Notes under the pieces: model-generated
What the model was told of the DNA's origin: nothing
The model's database searches: none
Seen by the model: the letters and a program-made list of their open reading frames with translations, nothing else
Made by a program: the position numbers and the translations under genes
NCBI RefSeq assembly: GCF_900478135.1
Contig: NZ_LS483470.1
Span: 1-64,000 of the forward strand
Direction of reading: 5' to 3'
Length of the DNA stretch: 64,000 bases
From: Leminorella richardii
GTDB lineage: Bacteria > Pseudomonadota > Gammaproteobacteria > Enterobacterales > Enterobacteriaceae
Shown here: positions 34,889 through 42,394 of the stretch, piece by piece
Layout: every line of letters starts with the position of its first letter
How positions within the stretch are numbered: the first letter of the stretch is position 1

Positions 34889-35797
34889 TTATGGGCGTTT
34901 GCTGCTGAATAAGGCCTTCAGTGCGTTTAACTGCTCGTCTTTGCGCAGCCAAATGTTGTGCAGCCAGAGCTGAAACTGGCGCTTATAGGCCTTGTCGTTC
35001 AAATAGTCACCGCGAATGCTGTCGTCAACGGGCAGTGTCTCAATTCTCATAACGACACGCTTCATGCGGCCGCAGAGCAGATCGAGAAAGGGCTTTTCCT
35101 GATTGTCCGGATAGTACAGGGTGACGTTGAGAATTCTGTCAAACTGCGAGCCGAGCACGTTTAGTGCCAGCGCGATCCCCGCCGACTTTGGCGGCAGCAG
35201 GTTTTCGTAGGGAGACTTGGTTTCCTGCTTTTTCTGTTCGGTAAAGCGAGAGCCTTCAACGAAGTTAACGATAGTTGTGGGGTGATGGCGAAACTTTTCG
35301 CAGGAGCGGCGGGTAGTTTCGATATCTTTTCCACGCTTTTCCGGATGCTTTAGCAGGTAGGCGCGGGAATAGCGGCGCATAAACGGCATGTCCATGGCCC
35401 AGCAGGCTAGGCCAATAAACGGCACCCAGGCCAGCTGCTGCTTGAGAAAGTATTTGTTCATCGGGATGCGATCGCGAAGGGCAACGCAGAGCACGACAAT
35501 GTCTGTCCAGCTTTTGTGATTGCTAATGAGCAGGTACCAGCTGTCTTTACTCAGAGAATCTGCACCTTCGATATTCCATTCTATGCGGCCTGTTGATTTA
35601 AGGATGAAGGCTAAAGAGAGGCACCAGCAGTACATCATGGCGTTGCAAAAGGCGCTTACACCACGGCTAACGACGGGAATGGGCAGAATGAGCTTGAGCA
35701 GCCCAGCGATAGCCATGGGTACTGAACACACTATGGTAAAAAGGATAGTCAGCGCTGTAGAGATCAAAAAGGCGATCGGGGCAAACAGGTTCGGCAT
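34889..35797 (-). CDS. yihG: Acyltransferase YihG (PlsC-like)
   Basis: A 302-residue inner-membrane acyltransferase of the 1-acylglycerol-3-phosphate O-acyltransferase family. The catalytic HX4D motif is in [15 protein letters not shown], and the substrate-binding block is [14 protein letters not shown]. Two hydrophobic stretches lie near the N-terminus. E. coli YihG is nearly the same ([20 protein letters not shown] here with one change). The start is taken as the ATG at 35797, where homology begins; a TTG at 35842 is also open, and neither has a clear SD. yihG next to polA is conserved. Confidence 0.93.
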   Translation of the reverse strand: [302 protein letters not shown]

Positions 35798-36127
35798 GTG
35801 ATAGCGTTCATGGTTGTCGTTAATAAAGTGCGAGAGAGCCAACGCGTTAAATTATGGCTAATTCTAACAGAAAGCCAAAAGTATAATAAACGTTTGCCGC
35901 CGTTTTGACCCATTGAGGTCTGACCTGAAGAAATCGTCTCACCGGGTTTTATTGCTGTCGGTTAGGGAGAACTATTATATAAAGCGCAAAATCTCACTTC
36001 GATCTTTTGGACTTGGCGGGGGTTTTAGATAAACCCGCTGACATCCCAAGAGTTGCTGGGATTATTCGACAAATTATCAGGAAGTCTACTTCAGCCCCTT
36101 GACAGATATGAATGACTGACAAATCAA

Positions 36128-36136
36128 ATATCCACA
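36128..36136 (+). promoter_or_regulatory. Near-consensus DnaA box
   Basis: ATATCCACA matches the DnaA box TTATCCACA at 8 of 9 positions, about 140 bp from the perfect box, in the polA upstream region. Confidence 0.5.
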
Positions 36137-36268
36137 GTTGAAGATCGCGTCTTTAAAGAGAAATGGGCTTGAGGGATGCGTTTATTCATTTGATTTAATA
36201 AGATTTATTTTAAAAAAATAACAAGAATGATACAGCTGTATAAGATTAACTTACTTTTAGTCACAGAC

Positions 36269-36277
36269 TTATCCACA
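36269..36277 (+). promoter_or_regulatory. Consensus DnaA box upstream of polA
   Basis: TTATCCACA is the exact R1-type DnaA box. It lies about 140 bp upstream of the likely polA promoter. DnaA control of E. coli polA has been described, as I recall, so this may be a conserved regulatory site. Confidence 0.7.
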
Positions 36278-36415
36278 GGCTATGAGCCTTCACTGGCAGC
36301 GCTTTTCTCCATTCGCCTTGCCGGAAAACATTCGTCAACTTCCACTTATCTCCGATGGCCTCCGGTTTAACAGCGCCGGATCTGTGCTGTGCACAGCTCT
36401 GACGATTAACGTTTT

Positions 36416-36443
36416 TTGGTCCCACGGCTGCGCCGTGTATAAT
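36416..36443 (+). promoter_or_regulatory. Probable polA promoter
   Basis: TTGGTC (36416-36421), a 16-bp spacer and a perfect TATAAT (36438-36443), 52 bp before the polA start. Confidence 0.6.
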
Positions 36444-36495
36444 GAAATTATACTGCCTCCCCCACTAGCGACACCAACCGCGAAGAATAAAGACC

Positions 36496-39282
36496 ATGGC
36501 TAAAATAGCAGAAAATTCGTTTGTCCTTGTTGACGGTTCCTCCTATCTCTATCGGGCGTTCCACGCGTTTCCTCCGTTAACTAACCGGCACGGCGAGCCG
36601 ACGGGCGCTATGTACGGCGTAATGAATATGCTGCGTAGCCTAGTGGCACAAAGCGAGCCGAGCCACATCGCCGTGGTTTTTGACGCCAAGGGTAAAACTT
36701 TTCGCGATGAGCTGTTTGCTGAATACAAATCGCATCGCCCACCAATGCCGGACGACCTGCGAGCCCAGATAGCACCGCTTCACGAAATGGTTAAGGCCAT
36801 GGGGTTCCCCCTGCTGGTGGTGCCCGGTGTAGAGGCAGACGACGTGATTGGTACGCTGGCGAAAGCCGCGGCGGCAAAAGGGCGTGATGTTCTGATAAGC
36901 ACCGGTGATAAAGACATGGCGCAGCTGGTGACGCCGAAGATTACGCTGATTAACACCATGAACAATACGCTGCTGGGACCGCAGGAAGTGTGCGATAAGT
37001 ACGGCGTGCCGCCGGAGCTGATTATCGACTTCTTAGCGCTGATGGGCGATGCGTCGGACAACATTCCCGGTGTGCCCGGCGTGGGGGAAAAGACTGCTCA
37101 GGCTCTGCTACAGGGCGTCGGTGGTCTCGACAGTATTTATAGCCAGCTGGATAAAATCGCTGAGCTGAGCTTTCGCGGTGCTAAAACGATGGGCGCTAAG
37201 CTTGAGCAGCATAAAGATGCGGCTTACCTTTCCTATCAGCTGGCAACGATTAAAACGGACGTTGAGCTTGACGTGACAGAAGATGGGCTAACGCTGAGCG
37301 AGCCGAACATTGACGCGCTAAGCGAGCTGTTTGACCGCTATGAGTTTAAACGCTGGCTGGCAGAGCTGCAAAGCACCGGCACGGTAAGCGCAGGTGCGAA
37401 AAGCGGTAAAAGTGCGCCGACGTCCTATCAGTCTGCCCCTGTGGAGAAAGCGCCAGCGAGCGTTAGCCTTTCCCGTGAAGGGTATGAAATTGTGCTGGAG
37501 CGCGGGCGTTTTGACGAATGGCTGGCACAGCTTGCTAAAGCGGACGGCGTTGCCTTCGATACAGAAACTGACGGGCTGGACTATATGAGCGCCAATCTGG
37601 TTGGCGTTTCTTTTGCCATTGAGAGTGGCAAAGGAGCCTACGTTCCGTTTGGCCACGACTATATCGGCGCGCCGGAGCAGCTGGGACGCGATGAGGTGCT
37701 CGACGCCCTCAAGCCTTGGCTAGAAGACGCATCGATTGGAAAGATTGGCCAGAACCTGAAGTTCGATCAGAGCATGCTGGCGCGTTACGGCATTGAACTG
37801 CGCGGTATCGCGTTTGATACCATGCTGGAATCCTATGTGCTGGACAGCGTTGCCGGCCGTCACGATATGGACAGTCTGGCAGATCGCTATCTGGGTCATA
37901 AAACCATCAGTTTTGAAGAGCTGGCGGGCAAGGGTAAGAATCAGCTGACTTTTAACCAGCTGGCAATTGAAGAAGCGGGCATTTACGCGGCAGAAGATGC
38001 CGATGTCACTTTAAACCTGCATCAGGCAATGTGGCCTAAGCTTGAAGCTGAAGCCGGCCTGAAGAAGGTCTTCTGCGAGATTGAAATGCCGCTGGTGCCA
38101 GTGCTGTCGCGCATGGAGCGCACAGGGGTGTTGATAGACAGCGCTATTCTTAATCAGCACTCTGCTGAGCTTGCCGAGCGCCTTGCCGCGCTGGAACTGC
38201 AGGCGCACGAGCTGGCGGGAGAGCCGTTTAACCTTTCGTCTCCCAAGCAGTTGCAGACGATTTTTTATGAAAAGCAGAAGCTGCCGGTACTGAAGAAAAC
38301 GCCGGGTGGAGCGCCGTCAACCAACGAAGAGGTGTTAGCCGAGCTGGCCCTTGACTATCCGCTGCCGAAGGTGATTTTAGAGCATCGCGGCTTAGCCAAG
38401 CTGAAGTCTACCTATACCGACAAGCTACCTCAGATGATTAATCCAGTTTCTGGGCGAGTACACACGTCGTTCCATCAGGCTGTAACGGCAACGGGGCGTC
38501 TGTCTTCAAGCGATCCAAACCTGCAAAATATTCCCGTGCGTAATGATGAAGGGCGGCGTATTCGTCAGGCCTTTATTGCTTCAGAGGGCTGTCGAATTAT
38601 GGCTGCCGACTACTCGCAGATTGAACTGCGTATTATGGCGCACCTCTCTGATGATAAAGGACTTCTGGACGCGTTTGCCCAAGGGAAAGATATCCACCGA
38701 GCTACGGCTGCTGAAGTGTTTGGCACCCCGCTGGATCAGGTTACCGGAGAGCAGCGCCGCAGCGCTAAGGCCATTAACTTCGGTCTGATTTACGGCATGA
38801 GCGCCTTTGGCCTCGCTCGCCAGCTGGGGATCCCCCGCGGTGAAGCGCAGCGCTATATGGATCTCTACTTCGAACGCTATCCGGGCGTGCTTTCCTATAT
38901 GGAGCGTACCCGCGTACAGGCGTCAGAGCAGGGATTTGTTGAAACGCTGTTTGGTCGACGCCTGTATCTGCCGGAGATCAAGTCCAGCAACGGTATGCGT
39001 CGCAAAGGTGCAGAGCGCGCAGCCATTAACGCGCCGATGCAGGGCACAGCCGCAGACATTATTAAAACGGCCATGATTGGCGTTGACCGCTGGCTGAGAG
39101 AGGAAGCGCCGCGGGTGAAGATGATTATGCAGGTGCATGATGAACTGGTCTTTGAGGTGAATGAGACGGATCTTGCTGTAAGCGAAGAAAAGATTCGAAA
39201 CATCATGGAACAGTGCGTAACGCTGAAGGTGCCGCTAAAAGTGGACGTTGGCTGTGGTATAAACTGGGATGAAGCCCATTGA
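36496..39282 (+). CDS. polA: DNA polymerase I
   Basis: Pol I fills gaps and removes RNA primers in replication and repair. The 928 residues equal E. coli Pol I. The 5'-3' exonuclease domain spans about 1-300 (FVLVDGSSYLYRAFHAFPPL). The 3'-5' exonuclease site is intact (AFDTETDGLDYMSANLVG, from about residue 353). In the polymerase domain the catalytic Asp in ADYSQIELRIM (about 705) and Asp in MQVHDELVFEV (about 882) are kept, as is the O-helix (RRSAKAINFGLIYGMSAFGL). The gene has its own promoter and terminator. Confidence 0.98.
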   Translation: MAKIAENSFVLVDGSSYLYRAFHAFPPLTNRHGEPTGAMYGVMNMLRSLVAQSEPSHIAVVFDAKGKTFRDELFAEYKSHRPPMPDDLRAQIAPLHEMVKAMGFPLLVVPGVEADDVIGTLAKAAAAKGRDVLISTGDKDMAQLVTPKITLINTMNNTLLGPQEVCDKYGVPPELIIDFLALMGDASDNIPGVPGVGEKTAQALLQGVGGLDSIYSQLDKIAELSFRGAKTMGAKLEQHKDAAYLSYQLATIKTDVELDVTEDGLTLSEPNIDALSELFDRYEFKRWLAELQSTGTVSAGAKSGKSAPTSYQSAPVEKAPASVSLSREGYEIVLERGRFDEWLAQLAKADGVAFDTETDGLDYMSANLVGVSFAIESGKGAYVPFGHDYIGAPEQLGRDEVLDALKPWLEDASIGKIGQNLKFDQSMLARYGIELRGIAFDTMLESYVLDSVAGRHDMDSLADRYLGHKTISFEELAGKGKNQLTFNQLAIEEAGIYAAEDADVTLNLHQAMWPKLEAEAGLKKVFCEIEMPLVPVLSRMERTGVLIDSAILNQHSAELAERLAALELQAHELAGEPFNLSSPKQLQTIFYEKQKLPVLKKTPGGAPSTNEEVLAELALDYPLPKVILEHRGLAKLKSTYTDKLPQMINPVSGRVHTSFHQAVTATGRLSSSDPNLQNIPVRNDEGRRIRQAFIASEGCRIMAADYSQIELRIMAHLSDDKGLLDAFAQGKDIHRATAAEVFGTPLDQVTGEQRRSAKAINFGLIYGMSAFGLARQLGIPRGEAQRYMDLYFERYPGVLSYMERTRVQASEQGFVETLFGRRLYLPEIKSSNGMRRKGAERAAINAPMQGTAADIIKTAMIGVDRWLREEAPRVKMIMQVHDELVFEVNETDLAVSEEKIRNIMEQCVTLKVPLKVDVGCGINWDEAH

Positions 39283-39332
39283 TTTACTGAGTGAATGAAG
39301 TTTATTTAGTCAATTAGGCGTATTTCATCAAT

Positions 39333-39363
39333 AAAGCCTCGGGATGATAACCGAGGCTTTTTA
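39333..39363 (+). terminator. Terminator of polA
   Basis: A perfect 10-bp stem, AAAGCCTCGG (39333-39342) with CCGAGGCTTT (39351-39360), with an 8-nt loop and trailing T. The following 39364-39660 is very AT-rich and holds no gene that I can support; it leads into the microcin-like gene. Confidence 0.92.
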
Positions 39364-39660
39364 GTTTTTATTATTCTTTATCTTATTTATTCTGTATGGG
39401 GTTTATATCCGTGGATAAAAAGCCCATTCCTAAGTAAGGAGTTGTTATTCTGAACTGTTATTTATTCTTATCTCCGATTTATAAAAAATACCTTATTTTT
39501 TATACTCTTAATTTATAAAATAAATAAAAAACGCTCAACTTTGTTTTTTCCTACTGTTAGGCTTGGACTGCCCAAATTTTAGATGGAATATCGAGGTTTT
39601 TTTCTATTTAAAATGAATGGGTAAAGAGAATCTATTTATATTCTAAAAGGGAAAAATTAC

Positions 39661-39969
39661 ATGCGTGAATTGAAAACGAATGAAGTGGATATGGTTAACG
39701 GCGGCTGGGCAAACAGTATTAGCGACGCTTTAGAAGGCGCTATTTTTGGTCTGGGTGACGGTATGGCTACCGGTATGGCTGTCGGCACTCAAATCGGCGG
39801 TTCTGGCGGCGGCGTTCTTGGTTTTGGCCTGATCGGCAATCTGGTTGGCGTATTTGTCGGCGGTATCGTTGGTGCGGGTTACGGCCTGATTGGCGGTGGT
39901 CTGCTGGGTCGTAATGACATCGAAGACAACATCGCTGACTACCGCGATAAGTTCGGCGTTCGCAGCTAA
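39661..39969 (+). CDS. Microcin/bacteriocin-like peptide with double-glycine leader
   Basis: A 102-residue precursor. The first 15 residues, MRELKTNEVDMVNGG, are a textbook class II microcin leader (compare the MRxLxxNELxxVSGG form of microcin V), cut after GG by a C39-peptidase ABC exporter. The mature part would be 87 residues starting WANSISDALEG, with about 25 Gly and many GxxxG spacings over a hydrophobic core of roughly 60 residues. It ends in a charged tail (NDIEDNIADYRDKFGVRS). It has no Cys and no Ser-rich siderophore-type tail. It could insert in membranes. AAAAGGG lies about 10 bp before the ATG. No exporter or sure immunity gene is adjacent. A terminator follows. Confidence 0.75.
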   Translation: MRELKTNEVDMVNGGWANSISDALEGAIFGLGDGMATGMAVGTQIGGSGGGVLGFGLIGNLVGVFVGGIVGAGYGLIGGGLLGRNDIEDNIADYRDKFGVRS

Positions 39970-40019
39970 CAGGCAGTTTTTTCTGACCTGCGTATAAAGC
40001 ATACTGTCGGATAGTCATT

Positions 40020-40051
40020 GTACGGGCGCGATTTGCGCCCGTACTCTTTTT
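40020..40051 (+). terminator. Terminator of the microcin-like gene
   Basis: A perfect 10-bp stem, GTACGGGCGC (40020-40029) with GCGCCCGTAC (40035-40044), with a GATTT loop, followed by TCTTTTT. It closes a monocistronic unit. Confidence 0.93.
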
Positions 40052-40116
40052 ATATATCCACACAATCGCTTTATCTATATAAGCTCTATCGACGTACCGG
40101 AAATCGACAGGATTTA

Positions 40117-40209
40117 ATGAATGTAGTTTTCCGATCAAAAAAAGAGACTTGTATGATGATAGTGATGATTTTTCGTAAGAAAATTACCTTTTGTCGCCTT
40201 TTAATGTGA
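40117..40209 (+). CDS. Possible 30-residue basic peptide next to the microcin-like gene
   Basis: A short frame, MNVVFRSKKETCMMIVMIFR and so on, 30 residues with Lys/Arg and a hydrophobic patch. AGGA lies 5 bp before the ATG. Its stop falls in a hairpin (TTGTCGCC 40191-40198 with GGCGACAA 40214-40221). It could be an immunity or accessory peptide of the microcin-like gene, or chance. Low confidence. Confidence 0.25.
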   Translation: MNVVFRSKKETCMMIVMIFRKKITFCRLLM

Positions 40210-40260
40210 TGAGGGCGACAATAATGCCGACAGGTAATTGTAATTTTCCTACAAAAATGC

Positions 40261-40289
40261 TTCCACAAGAACAACAAATGGAGTAGAGT
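40261..40289 (+). promoter_or_regulatory. Probable spf promoter
   Basis: TTCCAC (40261-40266), a 17-bp spacer and TAGAGT (40284-40289), 7 bp before the expected Spot 42 start. A half-good CRP-like site (TGTGA-N6-CGACA, 40205-40220) lies upstream; E. coli spf is repressed by cAMP-CRP. Confidence 0.5.
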
Positions 40290-40296
40290 AATCGGC

Positions 40297-40390
40297 GTAG
40301 GGTACAGAGGTAAGATGTTCTATTTTTCAACCCTGTAATAGGATTGGCTCTATATTAGCCGCCCCGTTCGTTTGAACGGGGCGTTTTTTT
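40297..40390 (+). ncRNA. spf: Spot 42 small RNA
   Basis: The 5' part, GTAGGGTACAGAGGTAAGAT followed by GTTCTAT, is identical to E. coli Spot 42. The 3' end is the same type of terminator hairpin (GCCCCGTTCGTTTGAACGGGGC then T run). Spot 42 is an Hfq-dependent RNA that represses genes for secondary carbon-source use. At about 94 nt it is shorter than the 109-nt E. coli RNA; the difference lies in the middle. It lies between polA and engB as in E. coli, but the microcin-like gene separates it from polA. Confidence 0.93.
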
Positions 40391-40435
40391 ATCTACAAAA
40401 ATGAATTTCGATAAAACGCGTTCAGCCAGCTGCGA

Positions 40436-40954
40436 TTAACTGTGATACCAGCTTGTGACATCCTTCCAGATCTGTTCGTCTTCATCCCCATAATTTTGTG
40501 GAACTTCAACGCTAATGCCGCCCCTTTGGCGAAGGCTCAGCCATTGCCCGGTGTGTTCTTGTGGCGGTTGACGCATATATAGGCGAAATCCGCTGGCGTT
40601 GAAGGCGATGCAGCCTTCCTCAAGCTCAATGCGGTAGTCATAAGAGCAGGGACTCTCGGGAAAGATGCCGGGAATGGGTACAGATTGATGAAGGCGGGAT
40701 ATAAACAGCCCCGGTGAAGCGGTGTTGATATCCAGCTTTATCGACGAGACCAGATCGAAAACCATGGTTGCGGGGGCAAGCAGAAAGCGGTAGCGGCATT
40801 CTTCTGCGGGAGGGTTTATCCACTGCAGAATGTAGTCAATATCTAAACGCAGCTGGAGGACTTCGGTATAGTGGGCGACAGCGTGTATGTGTACATCGTG
40901 CCAGCCCATTTGTTCAAAGTCGCGTTCATCCCAGCGCGTTTTAATATCACTCAT
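40436..40954 (-). CDS. Hypothetical 172-residue protein coupled to engB
   Basis: Not recognised. A soluble protein with no signal peptide, with MGWHDVHIHAVAHYTEVLQL near the N-terminus and a beta-rich, Trp/Tyr-containing body ending in a charged tail. Its ATG overlaps the engB stop by 8 bp (ATGAGTGA), so its translation is likely coupled to engB. E. coli has no gene in this place. The HDxHIH stretch could suggest metal binding, but a single His-rich patch is not enough to call a function. It ends 45 bp from the spf terminator region. Confidence 0.65.
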   Translation of the reverse strand: MSDIKTRWDERDFEQMGWHDVHIHAVAHYTEVLQLRLDIDYILQWINPPAEECRYRFLLAPATMVFDLVSSIKLDINTASPGLFISRLHQSVPIPGIFPESPCSYDYRIELEEGCIAFNASGFRLYMRQPPQEHTGQWLSLRQRGGISVEVPQNYGDEDEQIWKDVTSWYHS

Positions 40955-41585
40955 CCGCAGGAAGGTTTAAGGCGTTAGGTGGAAGGCTAAACCATTCGTC
41001 CAGCTTTTGGCGCAGCTTGTCGACGCCGAATCTCTTCAGTGAAGAGAAGGCCTCAACCTGAATATCACCCTGAAACGGCAGGATCGCCTCGCGCACCATA
41101 TCAACCTGTGCTCTACGGGCGCCTTGGGCAAGCTTGTCGGCTTTAGTCAGCAGCAGCATCACGGGAAGCTCGCTGTCGACCGCCCACTGAATCATCTGCT
41201 GGTCTAGGTCTTTTAGCGGATGGCGGATATCCATCAGCACGACTAGCCCTTTCAGGCACTCGCGTTTTTGTAGGTATTCTCCTAGCGCGCGCTGCCATTT
41301 ACGCTTCATTTCTTCCGGTACTTCGGCATAGCCATAGCCGGGCAGATCCACCAGATGCAGGTTTTCTTCTACCCGAAACAGGTTGATAAGCTGTGTGCGT
41401 CCCGGCGTTTTACTGGTACGCGCCAGGCTTTTTTGATTGGTCAGCGTGTTTAACGCACTGGACTTGCCCGCGTTAGAACGGCCCGCAAAGGCGACTTCAA
41501 TGCCGATGTCTTCCGGCAGGTGCCGAATGTCCGGCGCGCTGATGACGAAGTGCGTCTGCTGGTAGTTAAGGTTTTTTATCGTCAA
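40947..41585 (-). CDS. engB: Ribosome biogenesis GTP-binding protein EngB (YihA/YsxC)
   Basis: EngB is an essential small GTPase that acts in 50S subunit assembly. The 212-residue protein has G1 GRSNAGKS at residues 35-42, switch region KTPGRTQLINLF, G3 DLPGYGYAEVP and G4 LLTKADKL. The start is the TTG at 41585: AAGGAGG lies 8 bp upstream, and the N-terminus then reads as in E. coli ((M)TIKNLNYQQTHFV, E. coli MTNLNYQQTHF). A TTG further up at 41621 has no SD. It is coupled to the downstream 172-residue gene. Confidence 0.95.
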   Translation of the reverse strand: MTIKNLNYQQTHFVISAPDIRHLPEDIGIEVAFAGRSNAGKSSALNTLTNQKSLARTSKTPGRTQLINLFRVEENLHLVDLPGYGYAEVPEEMKRKWQRALGEYLQKRECLKGLVVLMDIRHPLKDLDQQMIQWAVDSELPVMLLLTKADKLAQGARRAQVDMVREAILPFQGDIQVEAFSSLKRFGVDKLRQKLDEWFSLPPNALNLPADE

Positions 41586-41708
41586 GGCGTTCGCCTCCTT
41601 CGGTGGTCGTTTCGGCGGCAATTATACTTATTTACTGTGACAAAGGGGGAATTTCTTACCGAGCGGCGCAGACGCTAGCAGAGACGCTGAGAGTTGCCAC
41701 CGTCACCG

Positions 41709-41747
41709 TGTGAGACATTTGCCATTGGTAAGTAGGGCAATGTCGTC
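41709..41747 (+). promoter_or_regulatory. Probable UvrY/SirA binding site upstream of csrC
   Basis: TGTGAGACAT (41709-41718) matches the left part of the BarA-UvrY box (TGTGAGAGATCTCTTACA type). It is part of a wider inverted repeat with GGGCAATGTC further right. It lies about 165 bp upstream of the inferred csrC start, the spacing range expected for csrB/csrC activation. Confidence 0.55.
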
Positions 41748-41839
41748 TTTTTTGGATCTTTTTTGAGATGAATATCTTTATTTTCAGCTGGTTATTTTTT
41801 ATCGGTAAAAATGGGCATGGCTTACACGTTACAGCTACC

Positions 41840-41867
41840 TTGTTCGGCGCGCTGAAAAGCGTAAATT
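41840..41867 (+). promoter_or_regulatory. Probable csrC promoter
   Basis: TTGTTC (41840-41845), a 16-bp spacer and TAAATT (41862-41867) predict a start near 41874, just before the first GGA motif. Confidence 0.5.
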
Positions 41868-41900
41868 ACACCTCAAGCAAGGAACGCGGTGAAAGAAGTT

Positions 41901-42150
41901 CACAGGATGTGTGCTTCGGCTCAGGGAAGCATCAGGATGATGCAAAGAGTGATACAAAAGGAATGACCCACAGGATGTGGGAAAGCGCTGTCAGGATAGC
42001 ATAGCGCGGAGATGGACGCCAAGGAAGCTCACAGGACGTGCGTTTCAGCTCAGGGAAGCATCAGGACGATGCTCAGAGCAAAAGGAACACCCCGCAGGAT
42101 GTGGGAAACGCTGTCAGGATATAACAGTGTGGATACGGACATTAGGGAAA
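41901..42150 (+). repeat. Imperfect tandem duplication of about 125 bp inside csrC
   Basis: Copy 1 begins at 41901 and copy 2 at 42030. The 18-mer CTCAGGGAAGCATCAGGA occurs at 41920-41937 and again at 42049-42066; CAGGATGTGGGAAA and GCTGTCAGGATA also recur at offsets of 123-129 bp. The duplication adds CsrA-binding sites. Confidence 0.85.
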
Positions 42151-42313
42151 CGCTTCGGCGTAGTTCAGGATGAACGGCTAGGGAAAGCGCCAGGGACGAC
42201 TTTTATTCTTCAGGACGAGATAAGGGACGATTTCCAGGGACAGGACGATAAAGCAAAGGGATAGACCGGGACGTCGATTGACTCACATGGATGGAGTACG
42301 ACAATTGCATTGA

Positions 42314-42342
42314 GGCGACAGAGTTATCTGTCGCCTTTTTTC
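42314..42342 (+). terminator. Terminator of csrC
   Basis: Stem GGCGACAGA (42314-42322) pairs with TCTGTCGCC (42327-42335) around GTTA, followed by TTTTTTC. Confidence 0.92.
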
Positions 42343-42394
42343 TTTGTTTCTGATAGATTCCGCTGAAGTTAACCCCTCTGTTTGAGAACCCACT

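Larger units (their letters stand above)
35798..36495. other. Long yihG-polA intergenic region
   Basis: About 700 bp with no convincing gene. It has a consensus DnaA box at 36269-36277, a near-match at 36128-36136, several short hairpins (around 36017-36039 and ATCCCA/TGGGAT near 36042-36062), an AT-rich stretch at 36180-36245 and the probable polA promoter at 36416-36443. A small RNA could be hidden here, but none was recognised. Confidence 0.5.
41874..42342 (+). ncRNA. csrC: CsrC regulatory RNA (enlarged)
   Basis: CsrC binds and titrates the RNA-binding protein CsrA. The place between engB and yihI is that of csrC. The stretch has no good protein frame but is full of CAGGA/AGGGA motifs; I count about 32 GGA triplets, many in short hairpin loops (for example CACAGGATGTG). 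The end is a terminator with the same sequence as in E. coli (GGCGACAGA, then TCTGTCGCC and six T). At about 470 nt it is nearly twice the E. coli CsrC (about 245 nt), in part owing to a tandem duplication. The 5' end is inferred. Confidence 0.85.

Noticed and set aside
35940..36290. Possible replication origin upstream of polA (AT-rich stretch plus DnaA boxes)
   Set aside because: Only two DnaA-like boxes and few GATC sites; no 13-mer set or mioC/mnmG neighbours, so it does not look like oriC.
41880..42300. Regular CAGGA-type repeats that at first look like a CRISPR array or an ORF
   Set aside because: Repeats are too short and irregular for CRISPR; location, GGA motifs and terminator fit csrC. 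The plus-strand frames here are not protein-like.
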